A stretch of DNA of 64,000 nucleotides from T1Sed10-7 sp041686695 (GTDB lineage Bacteria > Actinomycetota > Nitriliruptoria > Nitriliruptorales > Nitriliruptoraceae). The position numbers and the translations under genes were made by a program. Below the pieces are notes generated by a model. That model had not been told where the DNA came from, made no database searches, and was given only the letters and a program-made list of their open reading frames with translations. Location of the stretch: the NCBI GenBank assembly GCA_041686695.1, contig JAWLDJ010000003.1:7642-71641 (forward strand), in the 5' to 3' direction. The first letter of the stretch is position 1. Every line of letters starts with the position of its first letter. Positions 7,886 through 16,769 of the stretch are shown in pieces.

Positions 7886-8854
7886 GTGACCACCAGTGAT
7901 CCCAACCCCGCCGCCCGAGCCCTGACCGGGGCGTTGCCGGCGTTGGTCACGCCGCTGACCGATCCGACCACGCTGGACCTCGAAGCCGTCCCCGCACTGG
8001 TCCGGCGGGCACTGTCCGACGGGGCCAGCGGGGTGCTGGTCGTCGGCTCCACCGGCGAGGGGAGCCTGCTCGCTCCGGACCAGCGTGCGGCCGTCACCGC
8101 CCTGGCCCGTGACGCGATCGATGCGCTGCCCGACGCTGACGTGGCCAGGGCCGTGACCCGCGACTCGGCGGCGCAGACCCGGCGACCGGTGCTCGTGGCC
8201 GGCGCCTCGGGTCCGAGCCTGGCGAGCCTGCAGGCCGACGTCGCTCGGCTGGCCGCGGCAGGGGCCGACCTCGTGCTGGTCCTGCCCCCGAGCGTCCAGC
8301 CGCTGACCCCCGACGAGCTCACCGACCTCCACCTCGCGGTCGCCGACACCTCCGCGGTCCCCACGCTCGTCTACCACATCCCCCAGCTGACCGGTTCCTC
8401 GCTCACCCCGTCGCACGTGCAGCGGCTGGCGCACCACGACCGGGTGGCCGGGATGAAGGACTCCTCGCCGCAGGCGGACCGACGGGCCGCGTTCGTCGCC
8501 GCGACCCGGCAGGTCGACGGGTTCTCCGTGCTCACTGGGCACGCGCCGACGCTGGCGGCCGCGCTGGCTGCCGGGGTCGACGGGTCGATCACGGCGGTGG
8601 CCAACGTGCGGCTGCGCCAGGTCCTGGCCCTGCACCGGGCCGCGGCCGAGGGTGCCGGAGCGGAGGTGGCGCGCCTGCAGGAGGCCCTGGTGCGGTTGAG
8701 CCAGGGGATCGGTGAGGTCGGCGTCTCGGTCCCGGCCGTGCTGAAGGCCGTGCTGCAGTTCGATGGCGTCCTGGCCGAGCGTTGGTGCACCCCGCCCCTG
8801 CACTCGGTGCCGCCCGGACGTCTGGACCACGTCCGGACCGCGCTGCTGCGGTGA
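7886..8854 (+). CDS. dihydrodipicolinate synthase/N-acetylneuraminate lyase family aldolase
   Basis: 322 aa class I aldolase of the DapA/NanA fold. The Schiff-base lysine is in GMKDSS and the partner tyrosine in VYHIPQ; GSTGEGSLL is the pyruvate carboxylate site. GTG at 7886 follows CGGAG at 7876-7880. It could be the lysine-pathway DapA, but the motifs also fit the wider family, and no other lysine gene is adjacent, so no symbol is given. A 15-bp tandem repeat overlaps its stop codon. Confidence 0.85.
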   Translation: MTTSDPNPAARALTGALPALVTPLTDPTTLDLEAVPALVRRALSDGASGVLVVGSTGEGSLLAPDQRAAVTALARDAIDALPDADVARAVTRDSAAQTRRPVLVAGASGPSLASLQADVARLAAAGADLVLVLPPSVQPLTPDELTDLHLAVADTSAVPTLVYHIPQLTGSSLTPSHVQRLAHHDRVAGMKDSSPQADRRAAFVAATRQVDGFSVLTGHAPTLAAALAAGVDGSITAVANVRLRQVLALHRAAAEGAGAEVARLQEALVRLSQGIGEVGVSVPAVLKAVLQFDGVLAERWCTPPLHSVPPGRLDHVRTALLR

Positions 8855-8883
8855 CCACTGCTGCGGTGACCACTGCTGCGGTG
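8845..8883. repeat. 15-bp tandem repeat over a stop codon
   Basis: GCTGCGGTGACCACT is repeated at 8845-8859 and 8860-8874 with a third partial copy to 8883. The first copy contains the TGA of the aldolase gene, so slippage here would move the stop-codon context without changing the protein. Confidence 0.85.
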
Positions 8884-8906
8884 CACGCTGCAGCGCGTGG
8901 CCGGCC

Positions 8907-10058
8907 TCAACGCGGCGCGACCCTGGCCAGGAGCTCCCGGACCAGGGCCTGCACCTGCCGGAGCTCGATCAGGAAACCGTCGTGGCCGTAGGGCGAGCGG
9001 ATCACATGGGCGCGGTCGCCGGGCACGCCGAGCTGGTGTGCCAGCGCGTGCTGCTGGAGGAGCGGGTAGAGCCGGTCGCTGTCCACGCCCGCCACCAGCA
9101 CCTCGGCGTCCACCCGTGAGAGGGCTGCGGTCACCCCGCCACGGCCGCGCCCGACGTCGTGATCGTTCATCGCCCGCGTGAGCAGCACGTAGCTGGCGGC
9201 GTCGAACCGGGTCGCGAGCTTCACCCCGTGGTGGTCGAGGTAGGACTGCACGGCGTAGCGCCCGCCGGCCATGGGGTCCTCCCCCTCCTGCGGTTCCCGA
9301 CCGAACCGCAGCCCCAACTCCTCGCGGCTGCGGTAGCTCCAGTGCGCCAGACGGCGGGCCAGGGCCAACCCCCGGTGCGGTCCCGGGGTGGCGGGATCCT
9401 CGTGGGCGGCCAGCAGGTAGTCACCACCGAGGTAGTGCGGGTCCTCCTCGATGGCGCGGATCTGGATCGACTGCAGCGCGATCTGGTCGGCGGTCGCGGT
9501 GGCGGAGACGGCCAGGGGTGCGATCGCGCGCACCCGGTCGGGCTCCGAGACCCCCCACTCCAGGACCCGCATCGCCCCCATCGACCCGCCGATCACCGCG
9601 GCCCAGGTGTCGATCCCGAGGTGGTCGGTGAGCGCGACCTCGGCGGCCACCTGGTCCCGGATCGTGAGGTACGGGAAACGCGATGCCCACGGTCTGCCAT
9701 CGGGTGCCAGGGACGACGGCCCGGTCGAGCCCTGGCAGCCACCGAGCAGGTTGGGAGCCACGACGAACCACCGGTCGGTGTCCAGTGGGCAGCCCGGCCC
9801 GATCAGGCCCTGCCACCAACCAGGCGTCGGGTGGCCGGGCTCCACCTCCCCGACGACGTGGCTGTCGCCGGTCAGCGCGTGCAGGACGAGCACGGCGTTG
9901 TCGCGCCTGCGGTTCGGTGTCCCCCAGGTCTCGTAGGCGATCCGTACGTCGGGGAGGGTTCCCCCGAGCTCCAGGGTGAGGTCCCCGACCGTGGCGAAAC
10001 GACGGCGCCCGATCGGGTCGCCGTCGCGCCAGGCACCGGTCGCGCGCAGGCTCGTCAC
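8907..10058 (-). CDS. metX: homoserine O-acetyltransferase
   Basis: 383 aa alpha/beta-hydrolase-fold enzyme that acetylates homoserine in methionine synthesis. The nucleophile is in GGSMGAMRVLEWG, the acid in VDSDRLYP and the histidine in SPYGHDGF. LLGGCQGSTGPSS is characteristic of MetX. It follows metY by 16 bp on the same strand, so the pair makes O-acetylhomoserine and then homocysteine. Some MetX-like enzymes use succinyl-CoA; the acyl donor cannot be read from sequence alone. Confidence 0.93.
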   Translation of the reverse strand: MTSLRATGAWRDGDPIGRRRFATVGDLTLELGGTLPDVRIAYETWGTPNRRRDNAVLVLHALTGDSHVVGEVEPGHPTPGWWQGLIGPGCPLDTDRWFVVAPNLLGGCQGSTGPSSLAPDGRPWASRFPYLTIRDQVAAEVALTDHLGIDTWAAVIGGSMGAMRVLEWGVSEPDRVRAIAPLAVSATATADQIALQSIQIRAIEEDPHYLGGDYLLAAHEDPATPGPHRGLALARRLAHWSYRSREELGLRFGREPQEGEDPMAGGRYAVQSYLDHHGVKLATRFDAASYVLLTRAMNDHDVGRGRGGVTAALSRVDAEVLVAGVDSDRLYPLLQQHALAHQLGVPGDRAHVIRSPYGHDGFLIELRQVQALVRELLARVAPR

Positions 10059-10074
10059 CGCCGGGGCACCGCGC

Positions 10075-11382
10075 TCACGTGGCGACCGCCGCGAACCCCG
10101 ACGTCAGATCGGCGATCAGGTCGTCGACCCCTTCGAGCCCGACGGACAGCCGCACCAGGCCCGGGGTGACACCGGTGCTGAGCTGTTGCTCCGGGCTGAG
10201 CTGGGAGTGGGTGGTGGAGGCCGGGTGGATGATGAGGCTGCGGACGTCGCCGATGTTGGCCAGGTGACTGAACAGCGCCACCCCGTCCACGAAGCGCTTG
10301 CCGGCGTCCACCCCGCCGGTCAGTTCGAAGGAGACGATCGCACCCGCGCCGCGCGGGGCATAGCGCTGCTGGGCAGCGTGCCAGCGGCTGGACGCGAGGC
10401 CGGCGTACCAGACCTGCTCGACCGCGTCGTGGCTCTGCAACCACTCGGCGATGCGCTGGGCGTTGGCCACGTGGCGGTCCATGCGCAGGCTGAGGGTCTC
10501 GATGCCCTGGAGCAGCAGGAAGGCGTTGTGCGGGCTGAGCGCCGGGCCGAGATCGCGCAGCAGCTGGACCCGCAGCTTGATCGCGTAGGCCGCGCCGGCG
10601 TTGCCGAGCGCTTCCCAGTAGTTGAGGCCGTGGTAGGAGGGGTCCGGCGTGGTCAGGCCGGGGAAGCGGGCCGCCTGAGCACCGAAGTCGAAACGCCCGC
10701 CGTCGACCACGACCCCGGCGATCGCGGTGCCGTGCCCCCCGAGGAACTTCGTCGCCGAGTGGACGACGATGTCGGCGCCGTGCTCCAGCGGACGGATCAG
10801 GTAAGGGGTGGCCACGGTGTTGTCGACGATCAGCGGCACCCCGGCCTCGTGGGCGACCTCGGCGACGGTGGCGATGTCGAGGATGTCGATCTTGGGGTTG
10901 CCGATCGACTCGCCGTAGAAGGCCTTGGTGTTGGGTTGGACGGCGGCCCGCCACGCGGCAGGGTCATCGGGGTCCTCGACGAAGGAGACCTCGATCCCGA
11001 GCTTCGGCAGGGTGTACCGGAACAGGTTGTAGGTCCCGCCGTACAGCGAGGCGGAGGACACGATGTGTGCGCCGGCCTCGGCCAGGTTCAGCACGGCCAG
11101 CGTCTCCGCGGCCTGCCCCGAGGCGACCGCCACCGCCGCGACCCCACCCTCCAGCGAAGCGACCCGCTGCTCGACGACGTCGGTCGTCGGGTTCATGATG
11201 CGCGTGTAGATGTTGCCGGACTCGGCCAGGCCGAACAGGTTGGCTGCCCGCTCGGTGTCCCCGAGGACGTAGGAGGTCGTCTGGTAGATCGGCGTGGCCC
11301 GGGAACCGGTCGTGGGGTCGGGGACGGCGCCGGCATGGATCTGACGCGTGTCGAAGGACCAGGCCGTGGGGTCTGCGGTCAT
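10075..11382 (-). CDS. metY: O-acetylhomoserine aminocarboxypropyltransferase
   Basis: 435 aa PLP enzyme of the Cys/Met metabolism family. It condenses O-acetylhomoserine with sulfide to homocysteine. The PLP lysine is in HSATKFLGGHG, and YGESIGNPK and NTVATPYLIRP are further family blocks. ATG at 11382 is chosen: GGAG lies 8 bp upstream, and the residues before it are proline/arginine-rich and unlike the family. It is the first gene of a metY-metX operon. The leader holds a strong hairpin at 11430-11446 but no SAM-riboswitch pattern that I recognise. Confidence 0.93.
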   Translation of the reverse strand: MTADPTAWSFDTRQIHAGAVPDPTTGSRATPIYQTTSYVLGDTERAANLFGLAESGNIYTRIMNPTTDVVEQRVASLEGGVAAVAVASGQAAETLAVLNLAEAGAHIVSSASLYGGTYNLFRYTLPKLGIEVSFVEDPDDPAAWRAAVQPNTKAFYGESIGNPKIDILDIATVAEVAHEAGVPLIVDNTVATPYLIRPLEHGADIVVHSATKFLGGHGTAIAGVVVDGGRFDFGAQAARFPGLTTPDPSYHGLNYWEALGNAGAAYAIKLRVQLLRDLGPALSPHNAFLLLQGIETLSLRMDRHVANAQRIAEWLQSHDAVEQVWYAGLASSRWHAAQQRYAPRGAGAIVSFELTGGVDAGKRFVDGVALFSHLANIGDVRSLIIHPASTTHSQLSPEQQLSTGVTPGLVRLSVGLEGVDDLIADLTSGFAAVAT

Positions 11383-11429
11383 GTCGATGCTCCTGCGTGC
11401 GGGGCGGGGGGCGGTCCCGCTGCCCGGTG

Positions 11430-11446
11430 GCCGACGGGGCGTCGGC
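11430..11446 (-). promoter_or_regulatory. hairpin in the metY leader
   Basis: GCCGACG and CGTCGGC form a perfect 7-bp stem with a 3-nt loop, 48 bp before the metY start. It could be an attenuator stem or a chance GC-rich hairpin. Confidence 0.3.
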
Positions 11447-11546
11447 AACGGTGGTGTGGACGCGGGCGGACGCTAGGTCCCTGCAGGCCTGCGACGGCGC
11501 AGCGTAGTGACAACCGTGCGAACGGCGGCGCCGGGGGGTGCCGCGC

Positions 11547-12479
11547 TCAACGTCCCGTCAGCCGGTCCACCTCGACCAGTTCCTCACGCGTCAGCCGCCA
11601 CCCGGCGGCGGCGCTGTTGGCGTGGACCTGCTCCGGGCGGGTCGCACCGGCGATCACCGAGGCGACCGGGCCCTGGCACGCCAGCCACGAGATCGCCAGC
11701 TCGAGCAGGGTGTGACCGGCATCGTGAGCGAAGGCCTCGAGCGCGGCCGCGGTGGCGAGCCGGTCCTCGTCGATCCAGTCCGCCCGGCGCTGCTGTGGCA
11801 GGGTGTTCAGTCGCCATCCCGGGTCCTGCTCCTGCCCCGAGGTGTACTTGCCCGTCAGGAGCCCGGACTCCAGCGGGAAGTAGGGCAGCAGCGCGAGCCC
11901 GTGGCGTTCGACCGCCTGCAGGACGTCGTCCTCGATCCGGTCGTGCAACAGGCTCCAGTGGTCCTGCGCGCACACGAAGCGGGCGGTCCCGGCGCGTGCC
12001 GCCACGGCCTCGGCCTCGTCGGCCTGCTCGGCGCTGAGGTTGGAGTGGCCGATCTCACGCACCTTGCCGGCGGTCACCAGCTCGTCCAGCGCGCCGAGCG
12101 TCTCGGCGATCGGCACCTCGGGGTCGGGCCGGTGCAGCTGGTAGAGGTCGATGTGGTCGCACCCGAGCCGTCGCAGGCTCGCCTCGCAGGCGCTGCGGAC
12201 GTACTCGGGACGGGCGCCCGAGCGGTGTGGATCGAGCTCCATCCCGAACTTCGTCGCCACGACCACCTGGTCACGACGCGAGCCGAGCGCGCGTCCGAGC
12301 AGCTCCTCCGACCCACCCCCACCGCCGTAGATGTCGGCGGTGTCGAACAGGGTGATGCCCACCTCCAGCGCCGCATCGACGACCGCCTGGGTCTGCGACG
12401 CGTCGATGCGGCCGCCGAAGTTGTTGCAACCGAGCCCGACGACCGAGACGTCCAGAGCGCCGATGTGTCGGGTCTCCAC
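11547..12479 (-). CDS. aldo/keto reductase
   Basis: 310 aa NADPH-dependent oxidoreductase of the AKR superfamily (TIM barrel). The tetrad is visible: Asp and Tyr in FDTADIYGGG, Lys in VATKFGM and His in YQLHRPDP. GTG at 12479 is preferred, with GGAGGG 6 bp upstream. It resembles the YajO/voltage-gated potassium channel beta-like subgroup. Physiological substrate unknown. A tRNA-Ala gene lies directly upstream on the same strand. Confidence 0.9.
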   Translation of the reverse strand: METRHIGALDVSVVGLGCNNFGGRIDASQTQAVVDAALEVGITLFDTADIYGGGGGSEELLGRALGSRRDQVVVATKFGMELDPHRSGARPEYVRSACEASLRRLGCDHIDLYQLHRPDPEVPIAETLGALDELVTAGKVREIGHSNLSAEQADEAEAVAARAGTARFVCAQDHWSLLHDRIEDDVLQAVERHGLALLPYFPLESGLLTGKYTSGQEQDPGWRLNTLPQQRRADWIDEDRLATAAALEAFAHDAGHTLLELAISWLACQGPVASVIAGATRPEQVHANSAAAGWRLTREELVEVDRLTGR

Positions 12480-12546
12480 CGTGATCCCTCCGGTGAGGCG
12501 TGTCGGGGGGGTGCTCCCCGAGACGCCGGGGTGATGTGCCAACGCG

Positions 12547-12620
12547 TGGACCCGATCGGATTCGAACCGACGACCTCTGCCATGCAAGGGCAGCGCTCTG
12601 CCAGGCTGAGCTACGGGCCC
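12547..12620 (-). tRNA. tRNA-Ala(TGC)
   Basis: 74-nt cloverleaf. The acceptor GGGCCCG pairs with CGGGTCC and includes the G3:U70 wobble that identifies alanine tRNA. The anticodon loop CTTGCAT gives anticodon TGC, and GGTTCGAATCC is the T arm. No encoded CCA follows the discriminator A. Confidence 0.95.
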
Positions 12621-12751
12621 GCGCCGTCCGTGTCGTACGGGCGGACGGCTGCACAGGGTAGGCCAGCGTGGCACCGGCGAGGGTGCCGTGGCGATACCGG
12701 TGCCGGAGATCCGGGAACCGGGCACACTCGCCACACACAGAGAGGTCAGCG

Positions 12752-13234
12752 TTGTCCCTTGATGTCGACCGGCTGCTGGATGCGCGTCCGGCGTGGGCCG
12801 AGCGTGCCCGCCGGCGGTGGCGGACCGCGATCGCTGCCGACCCGGTCCGTCGGCGACGTTGGCTGGCTGTCGTCGTGATCGCCTGGCAGCTCGGCGACGC
12901 GATCGCCCCTCGCCACCAGGTCGCCGGGGTCCGCCGGCTGCTGCTCGTGATGATCGTGCTGGACAGCGTGGCCACCTACGTGTGGGTGGCCGGCGGGATC
13001 GCCAGCGAAGCCAACCCCATGGTGGCGGCGGCGCTGGACACCTACGGGATCGGTCCCGGGTTGCTGCTGCGCACGCTGTGGTCGGTGGCGCTGGTGCTCG
13101 CGCTGACCTGGCTGGCGGAGCGGCGGGCGTCGGTGCGCCCGGCGCTGGTGGTCCCCCTCGTCGCGCTGGGAGCGGTCACGCTCCTCCACATCAGCGTGCT
13201 GGCGCAGGTCTGGTGGCAGCTGCTGGGCTCCTGA
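12752..13234 (+). CDS. DUF5658-like small integral membrane protein
   Basis: 160 aa. TTG at 12752 is the best start, with AGAGGT 5 bp upstream and no other start between it and the repeat of stops. The C-terminal two thirds hold three or four membrane helices, including LLLVMIVLDSVATYVWV followed by GIASEANPMV, the pattern of DUF5658 proteins. A basic N-terminal 45 residues precede it. Function of the family is unknown. Confidence 0.7.
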   Translation: MSLDVDRLLDARPAWAERARRRWRTAIAADPVRRRRWLAVVVIAWQLGDAIAPRHQVAGVRRLLLVMIVLDSVATYVWVAGGIASEANPMVAAALDTYGIGPGLLLRTLWSVALVLALTWLAERRASVRPALVVPLVALGAVTLLHISVLAQVWWQLLGS

Positions 13235-13348
13235 CCCCACGTCCGGCCGGCCCGGAAGGCGCCAGCGCCGGGGGCCGCGTACCGGCCGCGACGTGCCCAT
13301 TAGGCTGCATGACGGCGCGGCAGCCGAACGCGAGGGAGGGCGGCAGTG

Positions 13349-13468
13349 GTGACCACGACGGCCCTCGACCGCGTGTGGATCGCGGTGGCCGGTGCGGGCG
13401 GCTACCTGGTCCCTGCGCCGACCGGGGCGCGGGGACGCCGCTTCGTGAGGTGTTCCCGTGCCGGTTGA
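13349..13468 (+). CDS. candidate 39-aa leader peptide overlapping the ggt start
   Basis: Two adjacent GTG codons (13346, 13349) follow GGAGGG. The frame (TTTALDRVWIAVAGAGGY...) ends in TGA at 13466-13468, 11 bp inside the gamma-glutamyltransferase gene. High third-position GC supports translation. It has no recognisable domain. It may couple translation to the next gene, or be spurious. Confidence 0.35.
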   Translation: MTTTALDRVWIAVAGAGGYLVPAPTGARGRRFVRCSRAG

Positions 13469-15035
13469 CGCGGCGCACAGCGCGCCCGACGCCGTGGTCG
13501 CTGCCGGGCACCAGGCCACGGTCGACGCCGCGCTCGAGGTCCTGCAGGACGGTGGCAACGCCTACGACGCCGCCGTCGCGGCGGGGTTCGCCGCAGCCGT
13601 CGCCGAGCCCTGTCTCTCGAGCCTTGGAGGCGGTGGCTTCCTGCTGGCACGACCCGACATCGGACCACCGGTGTTGTTCGACTTCTTCGTCGACACCCCG
13701 GGGCGTGGTCGTCCGGCTGGCACACCGCCGCCGGAGCTCACGCCGGCCACGGTGCGCTTCGGCAACGCGGAGCAGGTCTTCCACGTCGGCCACGGCTCCG
13801 TCGCGGTCCCCGGGTGTCTTCCGGGCTACCTGCACGTCCACCGCCGCCTCGGTCGGCTCCCGCTGGCCCGGATCGTGGCACCGGCACGGCGTCTGGCGGC
13901 GGCGGGCGTCCGCCTCGGCCCCGACCAGGCGGCGGTGGTGCGCCTGCTCGAGCCGATCTTCTCGTTGACCCCCGAGGCTCGCGCGCTCTTCGTGCCCGAG
14001 CAGCGCGCGTTCGGCGACGACGACGTCGTACGCAACCCGCCGTTGGCGCGGTTCCTGGACGCCATCGGTGATGGCGAGGTCGACGGGTTCCACGACACCG
14101 CGCTCGCCCGCTCGATCGCGGCCCACAGCCAGGCTGCCGGGGGCAGCCTGACGGTGACCGACCTCGTCGAGTACCGGGTGCAGGAACGCACGCCACTGAC
14201 CTTCCGGCACGCCGGCGCGACCGTGCTGACGAACCCCGTGCCGTCCTACGGCGGGTCACTGATCACCCGTGCGCTGGACCGGCTCGCCCGGACGGGCCCG
14301 GCCGGGCCGCCCGGCTCGGGAGCGCGCCTGGACCAGCTGGCCAGCGCGCTCGCCGAGGTGACGGCCTTCCACCTCGGGTCGGGGGTCGACGCCACGGAGC
14401 AGGGCGGCGAGGTGCTGCCCGCCGGCACGGACACGGCGAGGACCGACGAACGGTCCGCGGCGGATGCCGCTCCTCGGCCGCGGACCGCGCGCGGGACGAC
14501 CCACGTCAGCATCGCCGATGGGCACGGCAACCTCGCCGCCATGACCACGTCGAACGGCAGCGGCAGCGGCATCACTCTCAGTGATACGGGCATCCTGGCG
14601 AACAACATCATGGGGGAGACCGACCTCCATCCGGGCGGCTTCCATCAGGCGCCTCCCGGGGTGCGGGTCGGCTCCATGATGGCGCCCACGATCCTGGAGC
14701 CGGACGAGGGGGCGGCGGTGGCGCTCGGCTCGGGTGGGAGCGAGCGGATCCGCAGTGCCCTGACCCAGGTGCTGGTCGGTCTGCTCGACGACGGGCGGCC
14801 CCTGGAGGAGACCGTGCTCGCGCCGCGGCTGCACTGGGACGGCACGATGCTCCAGGTCGAGCCGGGGTTCGACGAGGCCGCGCTGGCCGAGCTCGAGCGC
14901 ACCTGGGCGCTGAACCGTTGGGAGCTCGGCGACCTCTACTTCGGCGGGGTCAACGCCGTCACCACCGATGGCGACGCCGTGGGGGATCCTCGCCGCGGCG
15001 GTCGCACGGGCCGGCTCACCGAGCCCCGCCCCTGA
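13458..15035 (+). CDS. ggt: gamma-glutamyltransferase (glutathione hydrolase family)
   Basis: 525 aa Ntn-hydrolase that cleaves or transfers gamma-glutamyl groups. The autoprocessing and catalytic threonine is in RGTTHVSIAD, which would begin the small subunit. DGGNAYDAAVAA and CLSSLGGGGF are conserved in the large subunit, and MTTSNGSGSG and GVRVGSMMAPT in the small one. No signal peptide is apparent, so it may be cytoplasmic or one of the GGT-like amidases. GTG 13458 follows GTGAGG. The actual substrate could be glutathione, ergothioneine-type thiols or polyglutamate. Confidence 0.88.
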   Translation: MPVDAAHSAPDAVVAAGHQATVDAALEVLQDGGNAYDAAVAAGFAAAVAEPCLSSLGGGGFLLARPDIGPPVLFDFFVDTPGRGRPAGTPPPELTPATVRFGNAEQVFHVGHGSVAVPGCLPGYLHVHRRLGRLPLARIVAPARRLAAAGVRLGPDQAAVVRLLEPIFSLTPEARALFVPEQRAFGDDDVVRNPPLARFLDAIGDGEVDGFHDTALARSIAAHSQAAGGSLTVTDLVEYRVQERTPLTFRHAGATVLTNPVPSYGGSLITRALDRLARTGPAGPPGSGARLDQLASALAEVTAFHLGSGVDATEQGGEVLPAGTDTARTDERSAADAAPRPRTARGTTHVSIADGHGNLAAMTTSNGSGSGITLSDTGILANNIMGETDLHPGGFHQAPPGVRVGSMMAPTILEPDEGAAVALGSGGSERIRSALTQVLVGLLDDGRPLEETVLAPRLHWDGTMLQVEPGFDEAALAELERTWALNRWELGDLYFGGVNAVTTDGDAVGDPRRGGRTGRLTEPRP

Positions 15036-15141
15036 CCACCTCGCCACTCGCGGTGGCACGATCGCGCACCCACACCTCGGACGTGGACGTGGCACCCTGT
15101 CCGGGCTCGGCGGACCACGCCGACCGGAAGCGAGGGCCGCC

Positions 15142-15456
15142 GTGCTCCTGTTGCTGATCCCCGTCGCCGCGATCGCCGTCGTGATCGGGCTCAACTTCGG
15201 GTGGCAGTGGGTCTTCGCGCCCCTGCTGGCCTACGTGCTGCTGCGGTGGTCGGTCGCGAGCCTGCGGGTCCTGGTCACCGATGCGAAGCACCTCGGGGAG
15301 GAGACGGAGACCGCCTCCCCTGTTGGGGCTGATGAGCGCACGTTGTACTGGTGTGAGGAGTGTGGCGCGGAGCTTCTCCTGCTCGTCCGAGGGACCGCAC
15401 GAGCCCCGAGTCACTGCGGCCAACGGATGCATGAACGGACGGAGATCAGGAACTGA
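15142..15456 (+). CDS. membrane protein with C-terminal zinc ribbon
   Basis: 104 aa. Two short hydrophobic stretches (LLLIPVAAIAVVIGLNFG and VFAPLLAYVLLRW) are followed by a soluble tail with CEECGAELLLL and SHCGQRMH, a likely zinc-binding treble-cysteine motif. GTG 15142 is the most upstream start that keeps the first helix intact, though its ribosome site is weak. No function is known. It lies downstream of ggt and upstream of the DnaA-box-like cluster. Confidence 0.65.
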   Translation: MLLLLIPVAAIAVVIGLNFGWQWVFAPLLAYVLLRWSVASLRVLVTDAKHLGEETETASPVGADERTLYWCEECGAELLLLVRGTARAPSHCGQRMHERTEIRN

Positions 15457-15459
15457 ACG

Positions 15460-15530
15460 TGTCCACGGTCACCCACAGGGTTGTGGAACCAGGCTGTGGA
15501 GAAGACGGATGTTCGGACAACTTTTCCACA
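15460..15530. promoter_or_regulatory. cluster of DnaA-box-like 9-mers
   Basis: TGTCCACGG (15460-15468), TGTGGAACC (15482-15490), TGTGGAGAA (15495-15503, 8 of 9 to the reverse consensus) and TTTTCCACA (15522-15530, 8 of 9) lie within 70 bp of a locally AT-richer gap. The neighbouring crgA belongs to the oriC region in other actinobacteria. dnaA and dnaN are not in the window, so this is not called as the origin. Confidence 0.4.
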
Positions 15531-15607
15531 TTCTGAGAACCAGAACGGACGTCAAGCGCGCGATGCCAAGCGCCTGGCGCGCGAAACGTCGGCGCGCCAG
15601 GTAACGC

Positions 15608-15880
15608 TCACCGCCACCTGGTGAGCAGACCGAAACCGACGCTGAGCAGCAGGAACCCGACCAGCAGCCCCCAGTTCGACCCCGGCCAGACCCACCCCCG
15701 GGTGACGTCCTGGACCCCTGGCAGGTACCCCAGCAGGATCACCAGGACCCCGACCACGAGCAGCGCTCCGCCGGCTGTGGGTAACCACGACGGCGAGGGA
15801 TCCGGGTGGCGTTCGGGCGCGTGGGTCTGATGGGCGCGGGGCCGGTTGCGGCCGCCGCGACGGTGCTTGCTCTTGGGCAT
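15608..15880 (-). CDS. crgA: cell division protein CrgA
   Basis: 90 aa. A basic N-terminus starting MPKSKHRRGGR is followed by two membrane helices (GALLVVGVLVILLGYLPG and GLLVGFLLLSVGFGLL) joined by a loop containing TRGWVWPGSNWG, the usual CrgA layout. CrgA stabilises the division septum with FtsZ/FtsI in mycobacteria and streptomycetes. ATG 15880 has AGGGA 7 bp upstream. Its position next to sortase and trpG matches the oriC-side order of other Actinobacteria. Confidence 0.9.
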   Translation of the reverse strand: MPKSKHRRGGRNRPRAHQTHAPERHPDPSPSWLPTAGGALLVVGVLVILLGYLPGVQDVTRGWVWPGSNWGLLVGFLLLSVGFGLLTRWR

Positions 15881-16076
15881 CAGCATCCCTCGTTCGCGAT
15901 GGTGCCGGTCCACGGACCGTACCGGTCCCGGCCGGCCCAGCGGGGTCGGTGGGGATCCGACCGCGGTGCTGGGCGTGGGCAGCGCCCGTCGCGCTCGCAC
16001 CACGCTGGGTGCCCGTTACCCTTCCCTGGCACCACCGCGCCCTCCCGCGGTGGTCGGGCGAGGCGGGAGACGACGC

Positions 16077-16769
16077 GTGACACGGGTGGTGCGGGGCCTC
16101 GGCTGGGTCCTGGTCGTCAGCGGTGCGGTCGTGCTCCTCTACGTGGTGTACCTGCTGTGGTTCACCGGCTTCGAGACCGAGCGTGCGCAGCGCGAGCTCG
16201 AGCAGAACTGGGCGTTGACCGTGCCCGACACCCCGGTCGCCGGTGAGGCCGATGCCGCGACCGAGGACGAGGAGATCGAACTCGGCGACGCGGTCGCCGC
16301 GCTGTGGTTCGAGCGGGATGGCGAGCCGATCGTCAGCGACGAGCCGCTGTTCGTGGTCAGCGGCGCGACCCTCGAGCTGCTCCGTTCGGGACCGGGCCAC
16401 TACCCGCTCTCGGACCGGCCCGGTGGGGAGGGCAACCTCGCGATCGCGGGCCATCGCACCACCTACGGCGCACCGTTCTGGTCCGTCGATCAGCTCACGG
16501 AGGGTGACACGATCCACGTGGTCGACCGGCAGGGTCGGGAGTGGATCTACGGCTACCGCGAGCAACGGATCGTGGCACCGACCGCGGTGTGGGTGGTGGG
16601 AGAGGACCCACTGGGATCGGGAGCGCCGACGATCACCCTGACCACCTGCCATCCTCGTGGGAGCGCTGCGCAACGCCTGATCGTGTGGGGTGAGTTGCTG
16701 GGTGCACCGATCGCCTCGACCGCCACGGGGGCGACGCCGGAGGAGATCGTCGGCGAGGTGGAGGGATGA
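16077..16769 (+). CDS. class E sortase
   Basis: 230 aa. An N-terminal membrane helix (WVLVVSGAVVLLYVVYLLWF) anchors the enzyme outside the membrane. The catalytic residues are His in AGHRTTYGAPF, Cys in TLTTCHP and Arg shortly after (SAAQRLIV). Class E sortases join LAxTG-type surface proteins to peptidoglycan in high-GC Gram-positives. GTG 16077 is preceded by GCGGGAGA. The 59-aa gene downstream overlaps its stop by 4 bp. Confidence 0.9.
   Translation: MTRVVRGLGWVLVVSGAVVLLYVVYLLWFTGFETERAQRELEQNWALTVPDTPVAGEADAATEDEEIELGDAVAALWFERDGEPIVSDEPLFVVSGATLELLRSGPGHYPLSDRPGGEGNLAIAGHRTTYGAPFWSVDQLTEGDTIHVVDRQGREWIYGYREQRIVAPTAVWVVGEDPLGSGAPTITLTTCHPRGSAAQRLIVWGELLGAPIASTATGATPEEIVGEVEG

Noticed and set aside
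11383..11546. SAM riboswitch before metY
   Set aside because: A hairpin is present, but no SAM-I/IV or SAM-II core pattern could be traced.
15457..15607. Chromosomal origin
   Set aside because: No dnaA or dnaN here; the box-like 9-mers alone are not enough.
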